Origin: Polyangiaceae bacterium
Lineage (GTDB): Bacteria; Myxococcota_A; Polyangia; Polyangiales; Polyangiaceae
Assembly (NCBI GenBank): GCA_015075635.1
Contig: JABTUA010000001.1
Span: 2,914,001 to 2,978,000 of the forward strand
Length of the DNA: 64,000 nucleotides
Direction: 5' to 3'
Positions 38,192 to 48,795 of the stretch are shown piece after piece; position 1 is the first letter of the stretch, and every line of letters begins with the position of its first letter. The notes under the pieces are model-generated. The model made no database searches. It was not told where the DNA came from and saw only the letters and a list, made by a program, of their open reading frames with translations. The position numbers and the translations under genes are program-made.

Positions 38192-40465
38192 TCAGCAGGA
38201 CCGGCGGCGGTCAATCTGACCGTTCCCGGCGAGGGCGGCGACCTCCTGGGCGACGGCTCGGAGGTGCCGGGCCTCGAAGGGCTTGCCCACTTGGCGATTG
38301 GGCACGCGCTCCAGGAACAGCCGCGCGGAGGCCGTGAACGCGCCGCCGGTCACGAACACGATCCGGGGCACGATCTCCGGCGCCCGAGCTGACAGCTGCT
38401 CGTACAGGTCGATGCCCGTCATGTCGGGCATCATCACGTCCAGGAACACGACGTCGAAGTGCTCGGTGTCGAGCACCTCCAGCGCCTCTCGACCACTCGA
38501 GACCCAGCGCACCTGGTTGTGCTTGCCGAGGCAGCGCGCCACGGCCCGGCCGATCAGTGGCTCGTCGTCCACGACCAGCACGCGGAGCGCGTCGTCCAGG
38601 GGCTTCAGCGGCGAGATCGTGGAGGTGTGGCTGGCCGGGCTCTCCTCCTCGGCCGCAGGCAAGAGCGAGATGCGCACGGTCGTTCCGGCGCCCAGCTCGC
38701 TCTCGACGGCGATGCTGCCGCCCATGGCCTGGACGATGTTGCGGCAGATGGCCAGGCCGAGACCGGTGCCCTGCCCCACCGGCTTGGTGGTGAAGAACGC
38801 GTCGAACACCCGGGACAGATCCTTCGGAGCGATGCCGGCGCCGGTGTCCCGGACCTCGACCACCACGCGGCCGTCCTTCGAGAACAGCCGGAGCTCGATC
38901 TCGTTGTGGGCGGCGTCCCCGACCGGGATGGCGTCCGCGGCGTTGGTCAGGAGGTTCAAGAACACCTGCCCGAGCTGCGCCTCGCTGGCCCTGACCGCCG
39001 GGACGGCAGCGTAGGTCTTGGTCAAGCGCGCCCGGTGGCGCAGCTCGTTCTTGGTCATGTTCACCGCCGCGTCGAGCACCCGCTCGATGGGCACCGCGGC
39101 GTCCTGCCGCTGCTCGGGCCGGGAAAAGGCCTTCAGATCCTCGACCACCGCCTCGACGCGACGCGCTCCTTGACGCGCGTCCTGGAGCGCGCCGCGGATC
39201 TCGCGCAGGGCCGCGACCATGTCGCACAGCGCTTCGGGACGGGCCGGCGCCTGCTCGTACGCACGGAGCGCCTCCGCCGCCTCGCGCAGGGCGATGTCCA
39301 CGTTGGCCGAGACGAACGCCATCGGGTTCTTGATCTCGTGGCCCAGCGCAGCGGCCAAGAGGCCGGCGCTGGACATGCGATCGACCTCCATCATGCGGGC
39401 CGTGAGCGCTCGATGCTCACCGACGTCGGTTCCGATGATCATGACCGCCGGCGCGCCGTCGAAGAGCACGCGGAGCGACCGGGTCTCGACCAGCGCCAGG
39501 CTGCCGTCTGCCTTGATCAAGCGAATGTCGCGCGGACCGGGGTCGTTCAACGAGCGGGCGTCCTCGGGGTGGACCACCGACTCGAGCCGCCTCCCCACCA
39601 GCTGCTCGGGCGCGTCGTAGCCCATGATCTTCAGCGCGGCGCGATTCACCCACAGGAACACCCCGTCGCGCTCCACCGCGACGCCCTGCGGGAGATCTTC
39701 CAGCAAGCGGCGGTGGTCCACCTCCGAGCGCCGCAGCGCCTCCTCGGTCAGCTTCCGGTCGGTGATGTCGGTCTGGGTGACGACCACGCCCTGACGCTCG
39801 GGCATGGGATCGATCTGGATCAGGAAGCAGCGCGATGCGCCGTCGAAGACGCGGATGACCTCGGCACGGATCGTGGGCAAGCACCCGGAGAGCACCAGGC
39901 GGATCCCGGCGGACAGCTCGTGCGCGCTGAGCTCGTCGCATCCGTCGAGCGCATCGAGCACGCTCGCCCCGACGTCCAGGCTCGACAGCGCGTCGTCGGT
40001 CTGCTGGGCGAAGGCTCGCCAGGAGCAGTTGGCGAGCACCAAGTTCCCGTCCGCGCTCAGCACCGCGATGCCCGGCGACACGGACTGGAACGCGCTCTCC
40101 AAGAGGCCGACGCGCTCCTCCACGAAGCTGTTCAGCCACTTGCGCTCCAGCGCGCGACGCGCCGCGCGCTGCAACTCCAGCACGCCCGCCGCGGTCGCCG
40201 GCAGGCACTCCTGGGCGCCATGGCGCCAGGCTTCGAAGCAGCGCTCCGGCGACCCTGACGGCGTCAGAGCCACCAGCGCCGCGTGAGGCGCCCGTTGATT
40301 GATCGCCGTCAAGTCGGAGAGGCGGTCGCCCCTCGACACGTCCACGATCACGGCGTCGTAGGGGTTCTGGCCGAGCAGGAGCAGGGCCTCGTCCAGATCC
40401 CGCGCCTTGTCCGGCGCGGCGGAGTCTGCCGGCAGAGGCAGCGGAACCTCCGAGAGAAGCAGCAT
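38192..40465 (-). CDS. Hybrid histidine kinase, paralogue of the kinase at 20394
   Basis: 757 residues from ATG 40465, chosen by comparison with the paralogue. N-terminal receiver-like region with YDAVIVDVSRGD but no acidic pair; PAS (about 125-245) ending VVVTQTDITDRK; PAS (about 260-365) with FLWVNRAALKIMGYDAPE; HisKA with ALGHEIKNPMAFV; ATPase with FLNLLTNAADAIP, GTGLGLAICRNI; receiver with VLVVDDEPLIG and VVFLDVMMPDMTG. Soluble. Shared segment order and many identical motifs with 20394 point to duplication within this region. Divergent from the GAF-GGDEF gene, so both could be switched together. Confidence 0.92.
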   Translation of the reverse strand: MLLLSEVPLPLPADSAAPDKARDLDEALLLLGQNPYDAVIVDVSRGDRLSDLTAINQRAPHAALVALTPSGSPERCFEAWRHGAQECLPATAAGVLELQRAARRALERKWLNSFVEERVGLLESAFQSVSPGIAVLSADGNLVLANCSWRAFAQQTDDALSSLDVGASVLDALDGCDELSAHELSAGIRLVLSGCLPTIRAEVIRVFDGASRCFLIQIDPMPERQGVVVTQTDITDRKLTEEALRRSEVDHRRLLEDLPQGVAVERDGVFLWVNRAALKIMGYDAPEQLVGRRLESVVHPEDARSLNDPGPRDIRLIKADGSLALVETRSLRVLFDGAPAVMIIGTDVGEHRALTARMMEVDRMSSAGLLAAALGHEIKNPMAFVSANVDIALREAAEALRAYEQAPARPEALCDMVAALREIRGALQDARQGARRVEAVVEDLKAFSRPEQRQDAAVPIERVLDAAVNMTKNELRHRARLTKTYAAVPAVRASEAQLGQVFLNLLTNAADAIPVGDAAHNEIELRLFSKDGRVVVEVRDTGAGIAPKDLSRVFDAFFTTKPVGQGTGLGLAICRNIVQAMGGSIAVESELGAGTTVRISLLPAAEEESPASHTSTISPLKPLDDALRVLVVDDEPLIGRAVARCLGKHNQVRWVSSGREALEVLDTEHFDVVFLDVMMPDMTGIDLYEQLSARAPEIVPRIVFVTGGAFTASARLFLERVPNRQVGKPFEARHLRAVAQEVAALAGNGQIDRRRSC

Positions 40466-40477
40466 CCTGAGCTGGAT

Positions 40478-40494
40478 CGACGGGCGACCCGTCG
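40478..40494. promoter_or_regulatory. Inverted repeat CGACGGG-CGA-CCCGTCG between divergent signalling genes
   Basis: A perfect 7-bp inverted repeat with a 3-base centre, 13 bases upstream of the hybrid kinase ATG in the 132-base spacer shared with the diguanylate cyclase gene. Could be an operator or part of the kinase mRNA leader. Seen in sequence; role inferred. Confidence 0.35.
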
Positions 40495-40597
40495 TCTCCG
40501 GAGCTTCGGCCAAAGCGATTGTATCCACCGCATCGAAACGTAACGGACGGCGCGCCGAATGCTTTAGGCCCAAGGCAACTTGCCGTCTTCCCCGGGT

Positions 40598-41791
40598 ATG
40601 AGCGAGCTGCCCAGAACGTCGGACCTCCGGGGCCTGATGCTGCGCGCGGTGGACGTGGCTACGTCCCTCCAGCTCCGCGCGCGCGAAGACCGCGTCTTCC
40701 GCGCCGTGACCGAGAAGATCAACGCCGGCGTGTACCTCGAGGACATCGCGGATCACGTCTACGAGTCGTTCCGCGAGCTCATCCCCTACGAGCGCATCGG
40801 CCTGGCCCTGCTCGAGCAGGGCGACCAGGTGCTCCGGGCGCGTTGGGCCCGGGCCGAATACGACGCCAAGGGGATCCAGCGCGGCTTCGCGGCGCCAATG
40901 AAGGGTTCCAGCCTCGAGCGCATCCTCCAGACGAAGAAGCCCCGCATCATCAACGACCTCGAGGCCTACTACGCCAGCCACCCGAGCTCGGAAGCCACGG
41001 GCAGGATCCTGAGCGAGGGCGTGCGCTCGAGCCTGACCTGCCCGCTCGTCACCGCCGGGCGCCCGGTGGGATTCTTGTTCTTCTCGAGCCTGAAGAAGGG
41101 CAGCTACGACGCGGCGCACGTGCAGGTCTTCCAGGAGATCGCCAACACGCTCTCGGTGGTCGTCGAGCGCGCGCACATGCTGGAGCAGCTCGCGCAGCTC
41201 AACCTGGACCTGGCCGCCAAGAACCGCGAGCTCAGGGCCGCCAACGCCCGGGTCCGGCGCATGACCGTCACCGATCCGCTCACCCGCATCGCGAATCGCC
41301 GCGGGTTGATCACGGCGCTCCGCATGGCCGCTTCGTTCTCGGACCGGCGGCGCGTGCCGCTGTCCGTGATCTCCTTCGACGTCGATCACTTCAAGCGAGT
41401 GAACGACAGCTTCGGTCACGACGCCGGGGATCGCGTGCTCCGTCACGTCGCCCGCGTGGCGACCGCGTGTTGCCGGCGCGAAGATCTGGCAGGCCGCGCC
41501 GGTGGTGAGGAGTTCCTGGTGGTCTTGCCTGCCACCAGCGAGAGTGAGGCCGCGGTGGTCGCCGAGCGCCTGCGCGCGCGCCTCGGGGCCGCCAGCGTCC
41601 GCGGCACCGAGCTCCGGGTGACCGCCAGCTTCGGCGTGGCGCAGCGCCAGCCCGGCGAAGCGCTGGACTCGCTGCTCGTCCGCGCGGACCGCGCCCTGTA
41701 CGCCGCCAAGGGGAGCGGGCGAGACCGCGTGGCGCTGTTCTCTGAGCTCGGCGTGGACGCGCTCGCGCATCCGCCCGCTCGAGCGGGTTAG
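40598..41791 (+). CDS. GAF-GGDEF diguanylate cyclase
   Basis: 397 residues from ATG 40598. GAF-type sensor (about 40-190): DIADHVYESFRELIPYERIG, RIINDLEAYYASHP, SLTCPLVTAGRPVGFLFFSS. A coiled-coil linker (LAQLNLDLAAKNRELRAANAR) leads to the GGDEF domain: DPLTRIANRRGLI, FDVDHFKRVNDSFGHDAGD and active-site RAGGEEF, so catalytically competent. Soluble. Third protein in the window concerned with c-di-GMP turnover. It faces the hybrid kinase gene across a 132-base spacer and its stop overlaps the convergent HEPN stop. Confidence 0.93.
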   Translation: MSELPRTSDLRGLMLRAVDVATSLQLRAREDRVFRAVTEKINAGVYLEDIADHVYESFRELIPYERIGLALLEQGDQVLRARWARAEYDAKGIQRGFAAPMKGSSLERILQTKKPRIINDLEAYYASHPSSEATGRILSEGVRSSLTCPLVTAGRPVGFLFFSSLKKGSYDAAHVQVFQEIANTLSVVVERAHMLEQLAQLNLDLAAKNRELRAANARVRRMTVTDPLTRIANRRGLITALRMAASFSDRRRVPLSVISFDVDHFKRVNDSFGHDAGDRVLRHVARVATACCRREDLAGRAGGEEFLVVLPATSESEAAVVAERLRARLGAASVRGTELRVTASFGVAQRQPGEALDSLLVRADRALYAAKGSGRDRVALFSELGVDALAHPPARAG

Positions 41792-42207
41792 GCGCGCGAC
41801 GCCGCAGCGACCGCCGCGAAGAGCTCGCGCAGCGTAGCGATGCCCGCGGGGGCCTCGGCGCGGATCCGCTGGTGGTCCACGCTGGCGTAGCCATGGGCGA
41901 TGCGATTTCGTACGCGCACGATCGCGCGCATGCCGCTCGCGAGCTCCGGCGTGATGCCACCGCGGTCCGCCAGGACGTCGAACGTCGAGCCCTCGTCGTC
42001 GGCCGGGGGCCAACCTGCGTCGGCGATCCAGTGCGCGGCGAGATCGATGGCCTCCTGTATGGCGAGGAACAGATAGAACGCAGCCAGGTCCGCGCGGCGC
42101 GCGTCCTCGAGCAGGGTCTCCGGAGTCGCGGCGAGGAGCTCCTCCACGTCGCGCAGCCACGCCTCGGCTTTCGCGATCTTCTGCCCGGCGACCTCAGCGC
42201 GCACCAC
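41788..42207 (-). CDS. HEPN-domain toxin (HepT-like)
   Basis: About 139 residues from GTG 42207 (a GTG at 42204 follows at once; the ATG at 42267 would overlap the partner by 74 bases). The signature RNRIAHGY is the Rx4HxY motif of HepT-type RNases, whose Tyr is AMPylated by the partner MntA. Helical throughout: DVEELLAATPETLLEDARRAD, AIQEAIDLAAHWIADAGW. It overlaps the nucleotidyltransferase gene at its start, as in known MNT-HEPN modules. The stop overlaps the convergent cyclase gene by four bases. Confidence 0.88.
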   Translation of the reverse strand: MVRAEVAGQKIAKAEAWLRDVEELLAATPETLLEDARRADLAAFYLFLAIQEAIDLAAHWIADAGWPPADDEGSTFDVLADRGGITPELASGMRAIVRVRNRIAHGYASVDHQRIRAEAPAGIATLRELFAAVAAASRA

Positions 42208-42601
42208 GTTCGGAACCGTCCAGCCGAGCAATGGCCGCACGCTGGATGCGCCGTGCGTAGGGCGCAAAATCCCACCAGTCGAGCATCGCCCTGGCGCGGA
42301 AGCTCGTCCAGCTGCCCGGCTTCGCTTCCTTCACGACGACGCCGGACCGTGCCAGCTCCATGCGCAGCAGCGGCGGTGCCTCGTCCAGATCGATCAGGTC
42401 GAGCGGGGCGCCCAGCGCTCGCTCCAGCACGTTGGACAGCGATTGACGCTGGGCTGAAGAAGCGTCGGGTGCGAACCGCAGGCCCAGGTCGACGTCGCTT
42501 GCAGAGGTGGCACGACCGCTGGCGCGCGAGCCGAACAGCACCGCGAGCTCGACGTGCGGCTCTTCGGCCAGGAGCCGCTGGAGGATCGGGAGGCAATCCA
42601 T
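42194..42601 (-). CDS. MNT-type nucleotidyltransferase antitoxin
   Basis: 135 residues. The minimal nucleotidyltransferase motif is complete: VLFGSRASGRATSASDVDLGL (GSx10DxD), with a third Asp in PLDLIDLD. MntA antitoxins neutralise HEPN toxins by adding AMP to a tyrosine near the RNase site. The C-terminal 30 residues (SWTSFRARAMLDWWDFAPYARRIQ) are helical. Upstream gene of the pair, transcribed before the HEPN gene, with 52 bases separating it from the hybrid kinase gene upstream. Confidence 0.9.
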   Translation of the reverse strand: MDCLPILQRLLAEEPHVELAVLFGSRASGRATSASDVDLGLRFAPDASSAQRQSLSNVLERALGAPLDLIDLDEAPPLLRMELARSGVVVKEAKPGSWTSFRARAMLDWWDFAPYARRIQRAAIARLDGSERGAR

Positions 42602-42653
42602 GAAGCTCGGGAACGCAGCATAGCGCCACGAGTCGGCACGGGCCGCTGAAATC

Positions 42654-45236
42654 TCACCCGTCCAGGATGACCCGCACCCGCCCGAGCAGCTCGCGCTCGG
42701 TGAAGGGCTTGGCCAGTAGCTCGATGCCCAGCTCGCTCACGCCCTTCGCGGTGATGATGTCGTGAGTGTAACCCGAGAGGTAGAGCACCCTCAGCGCGGG
42801 CTGCTGCCGCCGCGCCGCCTCCACCAGCGTGCGACCGTCCATGCCGGGCATCACGACGTCCGTGATCAGCAGGTCGGGCTTCGCCCGCATCTCGGTCACC
42901 ATGGCCAGCGCGTCGGCGCCGTTCTGCGCGGCGAGCACGCGGTAGCCCGCACGCCTGAGCGCGCGCACGATGATGGCGCGCACCGGCGCGTCGTCCTCTG
43001 CCACCAGCACCTGCTCGTCGCCTCGGTCGAGCGCGGCCGCCGGCAGCTCCGACGCCGGCCGGACCGGCCCCGAGCTCCGCGGGAACGACAGCTCGAACGT
43101 CGTGCCGCGCCCGAGCTGGCTCTGGAGCTCCACGCGCCCGCCCGCTTGCTGCACGATGCCGTACACAGTGGCCAGGCCGAGCCCCGTCCCCTTGCCCGCC
43201 GCCTTGGTGGTGAAGAATGGCTCGAACAGGTGCTCGCGGATCTCGTCGGGGATGCCGGCGCCGGTGTCCCGCACCGTGAGCCGCACCCACTCGGTGCCTT
43301 CGTCCAGGCGCACGTTCGCCGTCTCCACGCTGAGCGTGCCGCCGTCCGGCATGGCGTCTCGGGCGTTGACCGCCAGGTTCATGATGGCCTGCTCGATCTG
43401 CCCCAGATCGCCCATCACGTTCCACAGGCCCGGCTGAAGGCGCACGAGGAGCTCGATGTCCTCGCCGAGCACGCGGCGAAGCAGCTTCTCGCTCTGGCGC
43501 ACCACCGCGTTCAGATCGAGGGGCACCATGGCCACGACCTGCTTGCGCGCGAAGGCCAGCAGCTGTCGCGTGAGATCCGCCGCGCGCTGGCCGGCGGCGT
43601 GGATCTCCTCGGCGTCCTCGACGTTGCCGGGCAATCCGGCCGCCAGGTCATCCTTCAGCGCGCTCGCGCAGCTCAGGATCACCGTGAGCAGGTTGTTGAA
43701 ATCGTGCGCCACTCCGCCGGCCAGGCGCCCCACGCTCTCGAGCTTCTGCGCCTGCCGGAACTGGTCCTCCAGCTGCTGGCGTTCGGTCACGTCCCGGGCG
43801 TTGATGACCACGGCGCGCACCGCGGGCTCGTGCAGCAGGTTTCGCGCGTCGCACTCCACGACCCGGAACGAGCCCTGTTTGTGGCGCAGGCGCATGCCGA
43901 GCTTCGAGGTGACCCCGGACTCTTGGAGCAACGCGGCGAGCTGCTCGCTGACCTTCGCGACGTCATCCGGGTGGACCAGCTCGGTGGTGTGCTGCCCCAG
44001 GATCTCCGCCGCGGACCAGCCCAGGCGCTCGGTGACGGACGGGCTCGAGAACAGCACCCGCCCCCCCTCGTCCACCAGCACCAGCATGTCGGAGGACATC
44101 TCGATCAGCGCCCGAAAGCGCTCTTCACTGCGACGCAGGGCGTCGTCCGCCTGGCGCAGCGCCGTGATGTCGTGCCAGGCGCCGATGGCGCATCTCTCGC
44201 CGCCGATCTCGGCGGTGCTGGCGGTGAGCAGGAACAGCGCCTCCTCCCCGGATTTGCGCCGCAGGTGCGTCTCCATCGGCAGCACCACGCCGCCGTCGTC
44301 GAGCGCTTCGTAGATGCGTTGCCGCTCCTCCGGCCGCGGGTAGAGGCCGAGCTCCAGCGTGGTCTTGCCGATGACCTCCTGGCGGGTCCAGCCGATCTGC
44401 CGGAGCCAGGCGTCGTTGACGCTGACCAGGCGCTGGTCCGAGAGCCGCACGACGATCAGCCCCGCCAGCGTCAGGTCGAAGATGGCGCTCAGGTACTTCT
44501 CGCTGACCAGCCGCGCGCGCTCGGCGGCGATGCGCTCGGTCGCGTCCCGGGACACGCCGACCACCTTTGCCGGCCGCCCTGCTTCGTCGCGCACCAGCGT
44601 GGTCGTGATCTCCACGTGCTTGATCGAGCCGTCCTTGCACGGCTGGTCGAAGATGCCGACGTGCCGGTCCGGTGATCCCGGCTCGAACACGCGCGCGAGC
44701 AGGCTCATCACTTCCGTCAGCGACTCCGGTGTCAAGGAGCGCTCGAAGGGCTCGGCCAACGCTTCCTCCACGCTGAGCCCGCGGAGCGCCGTGATCGACG
44801 GGCTCACGTAGGTCATGCGACCGAGGCCGAGGTCGAAGACCCAGATCACGTCCTGCACGTGATCGGCGAGCAGGCGATACCGCGCCTCGCTCTCGTGCAG
44901 CGACGTCACGTCCACCGCGGTGCAGGCCACCCGGTCGCCCAGGCTGAGGGCGCTGACCACGAAGCTGAAGGGCCCGTGCTCGAGCCGGATGGATCCGGGC
45001 TCACCGGAGGCGAGCGCCCGCGACCAGAGCGCGTGCAAGGTCGCGAACTGCTCGGGGACGACCTCGGACAGCCGGTGACCCAACACTTCGTCGCGACCCT
45101 TGCCCAGGACTTCCAGCACCGGACCGGACACCTCGGCGTACTGCCAGTCCACCACGGACCCGCTCGCGCCCCGTTGGGGCACGACGATGACCGATAGCGC
45201 TGCATCGATGTCGATCTTCTGGAGTCCGCCTTCCAT
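42654..45236 (-). CDS. Multi-PAS hybrid histidine kinase with C-terminal receiver
   Basis: 860 residues from ATG 45236. Four PAS-type modules in series (about 10-125, 130-255, 260-385, 390-510), the later ones marked DATERI, HDITALRQ and RDVTERQQ ends. The kinase core begins LAGGVAHDFNNLLTVI (phospho-His), with NLAVNARDAMPDGG and GTGLGLATVYGIVQQ in the ATPase. Receiver: LVAEDDAPVRAI and phospho-Asp in LLITDVVMPGMDG, AKPFTE. No membrane helices, so a cytoplasmic sensor, possibly for redox or small ligands through PAS. A second AHDFNNLL-type kinase diverges from it at 45361. Confidence 0.93.
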   Translation of the reverse strand: MEGGLQKIDIDAALSVIVVPQRGASGSVVDWQYAEVSGPVLEVLGKGRDEVLGHRLSEVVPEQFATLHALWSRALASGEPGSIRLEHGPFSFVVSALSLGDRVACTAVDVTSLHESEARYRLLADHVQDVIWVFDLGLGRMTYVSPSITALRGLSVEEALAEPFERSLTPESLTEVMSLLARVFEPGSPDRHVGIFDQPCKDGSIKHVEITTTLVRDEAGRPAKVVGVSRDATERIAAERARLVSEKYLSAIFDLTLAGLIVVRLSDQRLVSVNDAWLRQIGWTRQEVIGKTTLELGLYPRPEERQRIYEALDDGGVVLPMETHLRRKSGEEALFLLTASTAEIGGERCAIGAWHDITALRQADDALRRSEERFRALIEMSSDMLVLVDEGGRVLFSSPSVTERLGWSAAEILGQHTTELVHPDDVAKVSEQLAALLQESGVTSKLGMRLRHKQGSFRVVECDARNLLHEPAVRAVVINARDVTERQQLEDQFRQAQKLESVGRLAGGVAHDFNNLLTVILSCASALKDDLAAGLPGNVEDAEEIHAAGQRAADLTRQLLAFARKQVVAMVPLDLNAVVRQSEKLLRRVLGEDIELLVRLQPGLWNVMGDLGQIEQAIMNLAVNARDAMPDGGTLSVETANVRLDEGTEWVRLTVRDTGAGIPDEIREHLFEPFFTTKAAGKGTGLGLATVYGIVQQAGGRVELQSQLGRGTTFELSFPRSSGPVRPASELPAAALDRGDEQVLVAEDDAPVRAIIVRALRRAGYRVLAAQNGADALAMVTEMRAKPDLLITDVVMPGMDGRTLVEAARRQQPALRVLYLSGYTHDIITAKGVSELGIELLAKPFTERELLGRVRVILDG

Positions 45237-45360
45237 CCGAACTAGTACCGTATTCGATCGAACCCGGCAGAGGAAGCAGCGGGAGCTCGGGCCCGGCACA
45301 GCAACCGTCACGTCAGCTCGACCGCCGGCGTGCCTCGAAAGGGAGTCCTCAGGGGGAACC

Positions 45361-47235
<1,875 letters not shown>

Positions 47236-47249
47236 AGGAACCCGCGACC

Positions 47250-48233
47250 GTGCCGTCACTCCGTGAGGTCCCCGTGGAAGACTCCGCTGGCACCGCGAAG
47301 CGCAAGGCCTGCAAGGTCGCGCTGGGCTACGGCCTGGCGGCCGCGGCGTACATCGTCGCCTCCAGCCTGCTGGTCGGCGAGGTCGCCCTCGATCCGCACG
47401 ATCACGCGTTGATCGAGACGCTGAAGGGCATCGGGTTCGTGGGCGTCACGGCGCTCGCCCTCGGCTGGCTCGTCCACCGCGACTACCGCGCGCTGATCGG
47501 CGCGAAGGCGGAGCTCGCCGCCTCTGCAACCGCGCTGGCCCGCGCTCAGAACGCCGCGACCCTCTCCGTGGTCACGGGCGCCATCGCCCACGACATGCGC
47601 AACCTGCTGGGGGCGGCCAAGACCAACCTGGAGTTCGTCGAGCCGGCCGCGCGCGGGGACCCGGATGCCAGCGAGGCGCTCGCGGACGTGCGGGAATCCC
47701 TCGGGCGCCTGACCGAGTTCGCCACGGACCTGATGGCTCGCGCCGGGAAGAACCCCTCGGAATTCCCGGCAGCGGACGTGGATCTCGCTGGCGTCGCCCG
47801 CGACTGCGTTCGGCTCACCTCCCTGTTCGCCCGGGGCCACCAGTGCGACATCGCCCTCGAGGTCGAGAGCGACTGCACCGTCCACGGCCGCCGCCAGGAG
47901 CTCGAGTGCGCCGTCTTGAACCTGCTGATGAACGCCGTGGACGCCTCGGATCGCAAGGGGCGGGTGTCGGTCAGCTGCGCGCGCACGAACCGCGACGTCC
48001 TCCTCAGCGTCTGTGACAGCGGCCCCGGGGTTCCGCTGGAGCTGGCGGACAAGATCTTCGAGCCCTTCTTCACCACCAAGGGCTCACGGGGCAACGGGGT
48101 CGGGCTCGCCGTGACGCGCGGGCTGGTGCGCTCCTACGGAGGGGACGTGCGCCTCTCGGGGCCGGGTCCGGGGGCGGAGTTCGTGCTCACCCTGCCGGCC
48201 AGCACGCTCACTCCTCCGGGTTCGTCTCCGTGA
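47250..48233 (+). CDS. Membrane histidine kinase without receiver
   Basis: 327 residues from GTG 47250. Two membrane helices (VALGYGLAAAAYIVASSLLVG and IGFVGVTALALGWLV) enclose a very short outer loop, so sensing is likely within the membrane or cytoplasmic. Kinase core: VTGAIAHDMRNLLGAAK (phospho-His), LNLLMNAVDASDRKG, VCDSGPGVPLE, and FTTKGSRGNGVGLAVTRGL. Lacks PAS and receiver, so it must phosphorelay to another protein, perhaps the receiver of the upstream hybrid kinase. Its last 26 bases overlap the convergent prepilin gene. Confidence 0.88.
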   Translation: MPSLREVPVEDSAGTAKRKACKVALGYGLAAAAYIVASSLLVGEVALDPHDHALIETLKGIGFVGVTALALGWLVHRDYRALIGAKAELAASATALARAQNAATLSVVTGAIAHDMRNLLGAAKTNLEFVEPAARGDPDASEALADVRESLGRLTEFATDLMARAGKNPSEFPAADVDLAGVARDCVRLTSLFARGHQCDIALEVESDCTVHGRRQELECAVLNLLMNAVDASDRKGRVSVSCARTNRDVLLSVCDSGPGVPLELADKIFEPFFTTKGSRGNGVGLAVTRGLVRSYGGDVRLSGPGPGAEFVLTLPASTLTPPGSSP

Positions 48234-48795
48234 TGGCCGGCGCCACGACCAGCACCGAACCCTTGCCGGCCTGGACGATCTTGCCGCTGAGCTTGATCTC
48301 GCTGAGCACGCCGTCGCCGTCCAGGTCCCCTTGCGCGACGGCGTCGAAAGTGGCGTTCACCTTGCCGGCGTTGGCGACGTTGGTCGTCGAGGTCTTGTAG
48401 CGGTAGAGGAAGTGCTGCGGCCCGGAGACCGAGAACTTCAGGCACGCGAAGCCTTTGCCGGCGGTCTTCTGGTCGTAGGCCCACTCGGCCGGGCTCGACT
48501 GGTACTTCTGACCTTTGATCGACTTGGCGTTCTGCGGCACCGTGCGGGTGGCCGTGACGCACAGGCGACTCTGGCTCTGGACCTTGCTCTTGGTGGCGAG
48601 GACCGTGCCCGCCATGCTCTCGCGCGCGTAGGCCGTGCTCGCGTCCTTGGCCATCTGCCCGACGTTGTTCCGCGCCTCGGCGGCGCGAGACGCCAGCACG
48701 TACTTTCGCACGCCGTGCGTCGCCGTCGTGGCGAGCACGCCCGCGATCCCGACGGTGACCATCAGCTCGACCAGCGAGAATCCCCTCGCCCTCAT
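48208..48795 (-). CDS. Type IV pilin / pseudopilin-like protein
   Basis: 195 residues from ATG 48795, with AAGGAGG four bases upstream. MRARGFSLVELMVTVGIAGVLA is a classic type IV prepilin leader: cleavage after G, methylated F, Glu at mature position 5, and the hydrophobic assembly helix. The globular part contains two Cys (SRLCVTATRT, GFACLKFSV) that could pair. GDLDGDGVLSE looks like a calcium-type loop of the kind found in type II secretion pseudopilins. A pilus or secretion subunit; no assembly genes are close. Coupled by ATGA overlap to the pseudokinase gene. Confidence 0.88.
   Translation of the reverse strand: MRARGFSLVELMVTVGIAGVLATTATHGVRKYVLASRAAEARNNVGQMAKDASTAYARESMAGTVLATKSKVQSQSRLCVTATRTVPQNAKSIKGQKYQSSPAEWAYDQKTAGKGFACLKFSVSGPQHFLYRYKTSTTNVANAGKVNATFDAVAQGDLDGDGVLSEIKLSGKIVQAGKGSVLVVAPAITETNPEE

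Noticed and set aside
38192..42160. A 1322-codon open frame on the minus strand spanning kinase and cyclase genes
   Set aside because: Only the part from 40465 downward has kinase motifs; the rest is antisense to the GAF-GGDEF gene and its sequence is low-complexity His/Glu/Arg-rich, a high-GC shadow.
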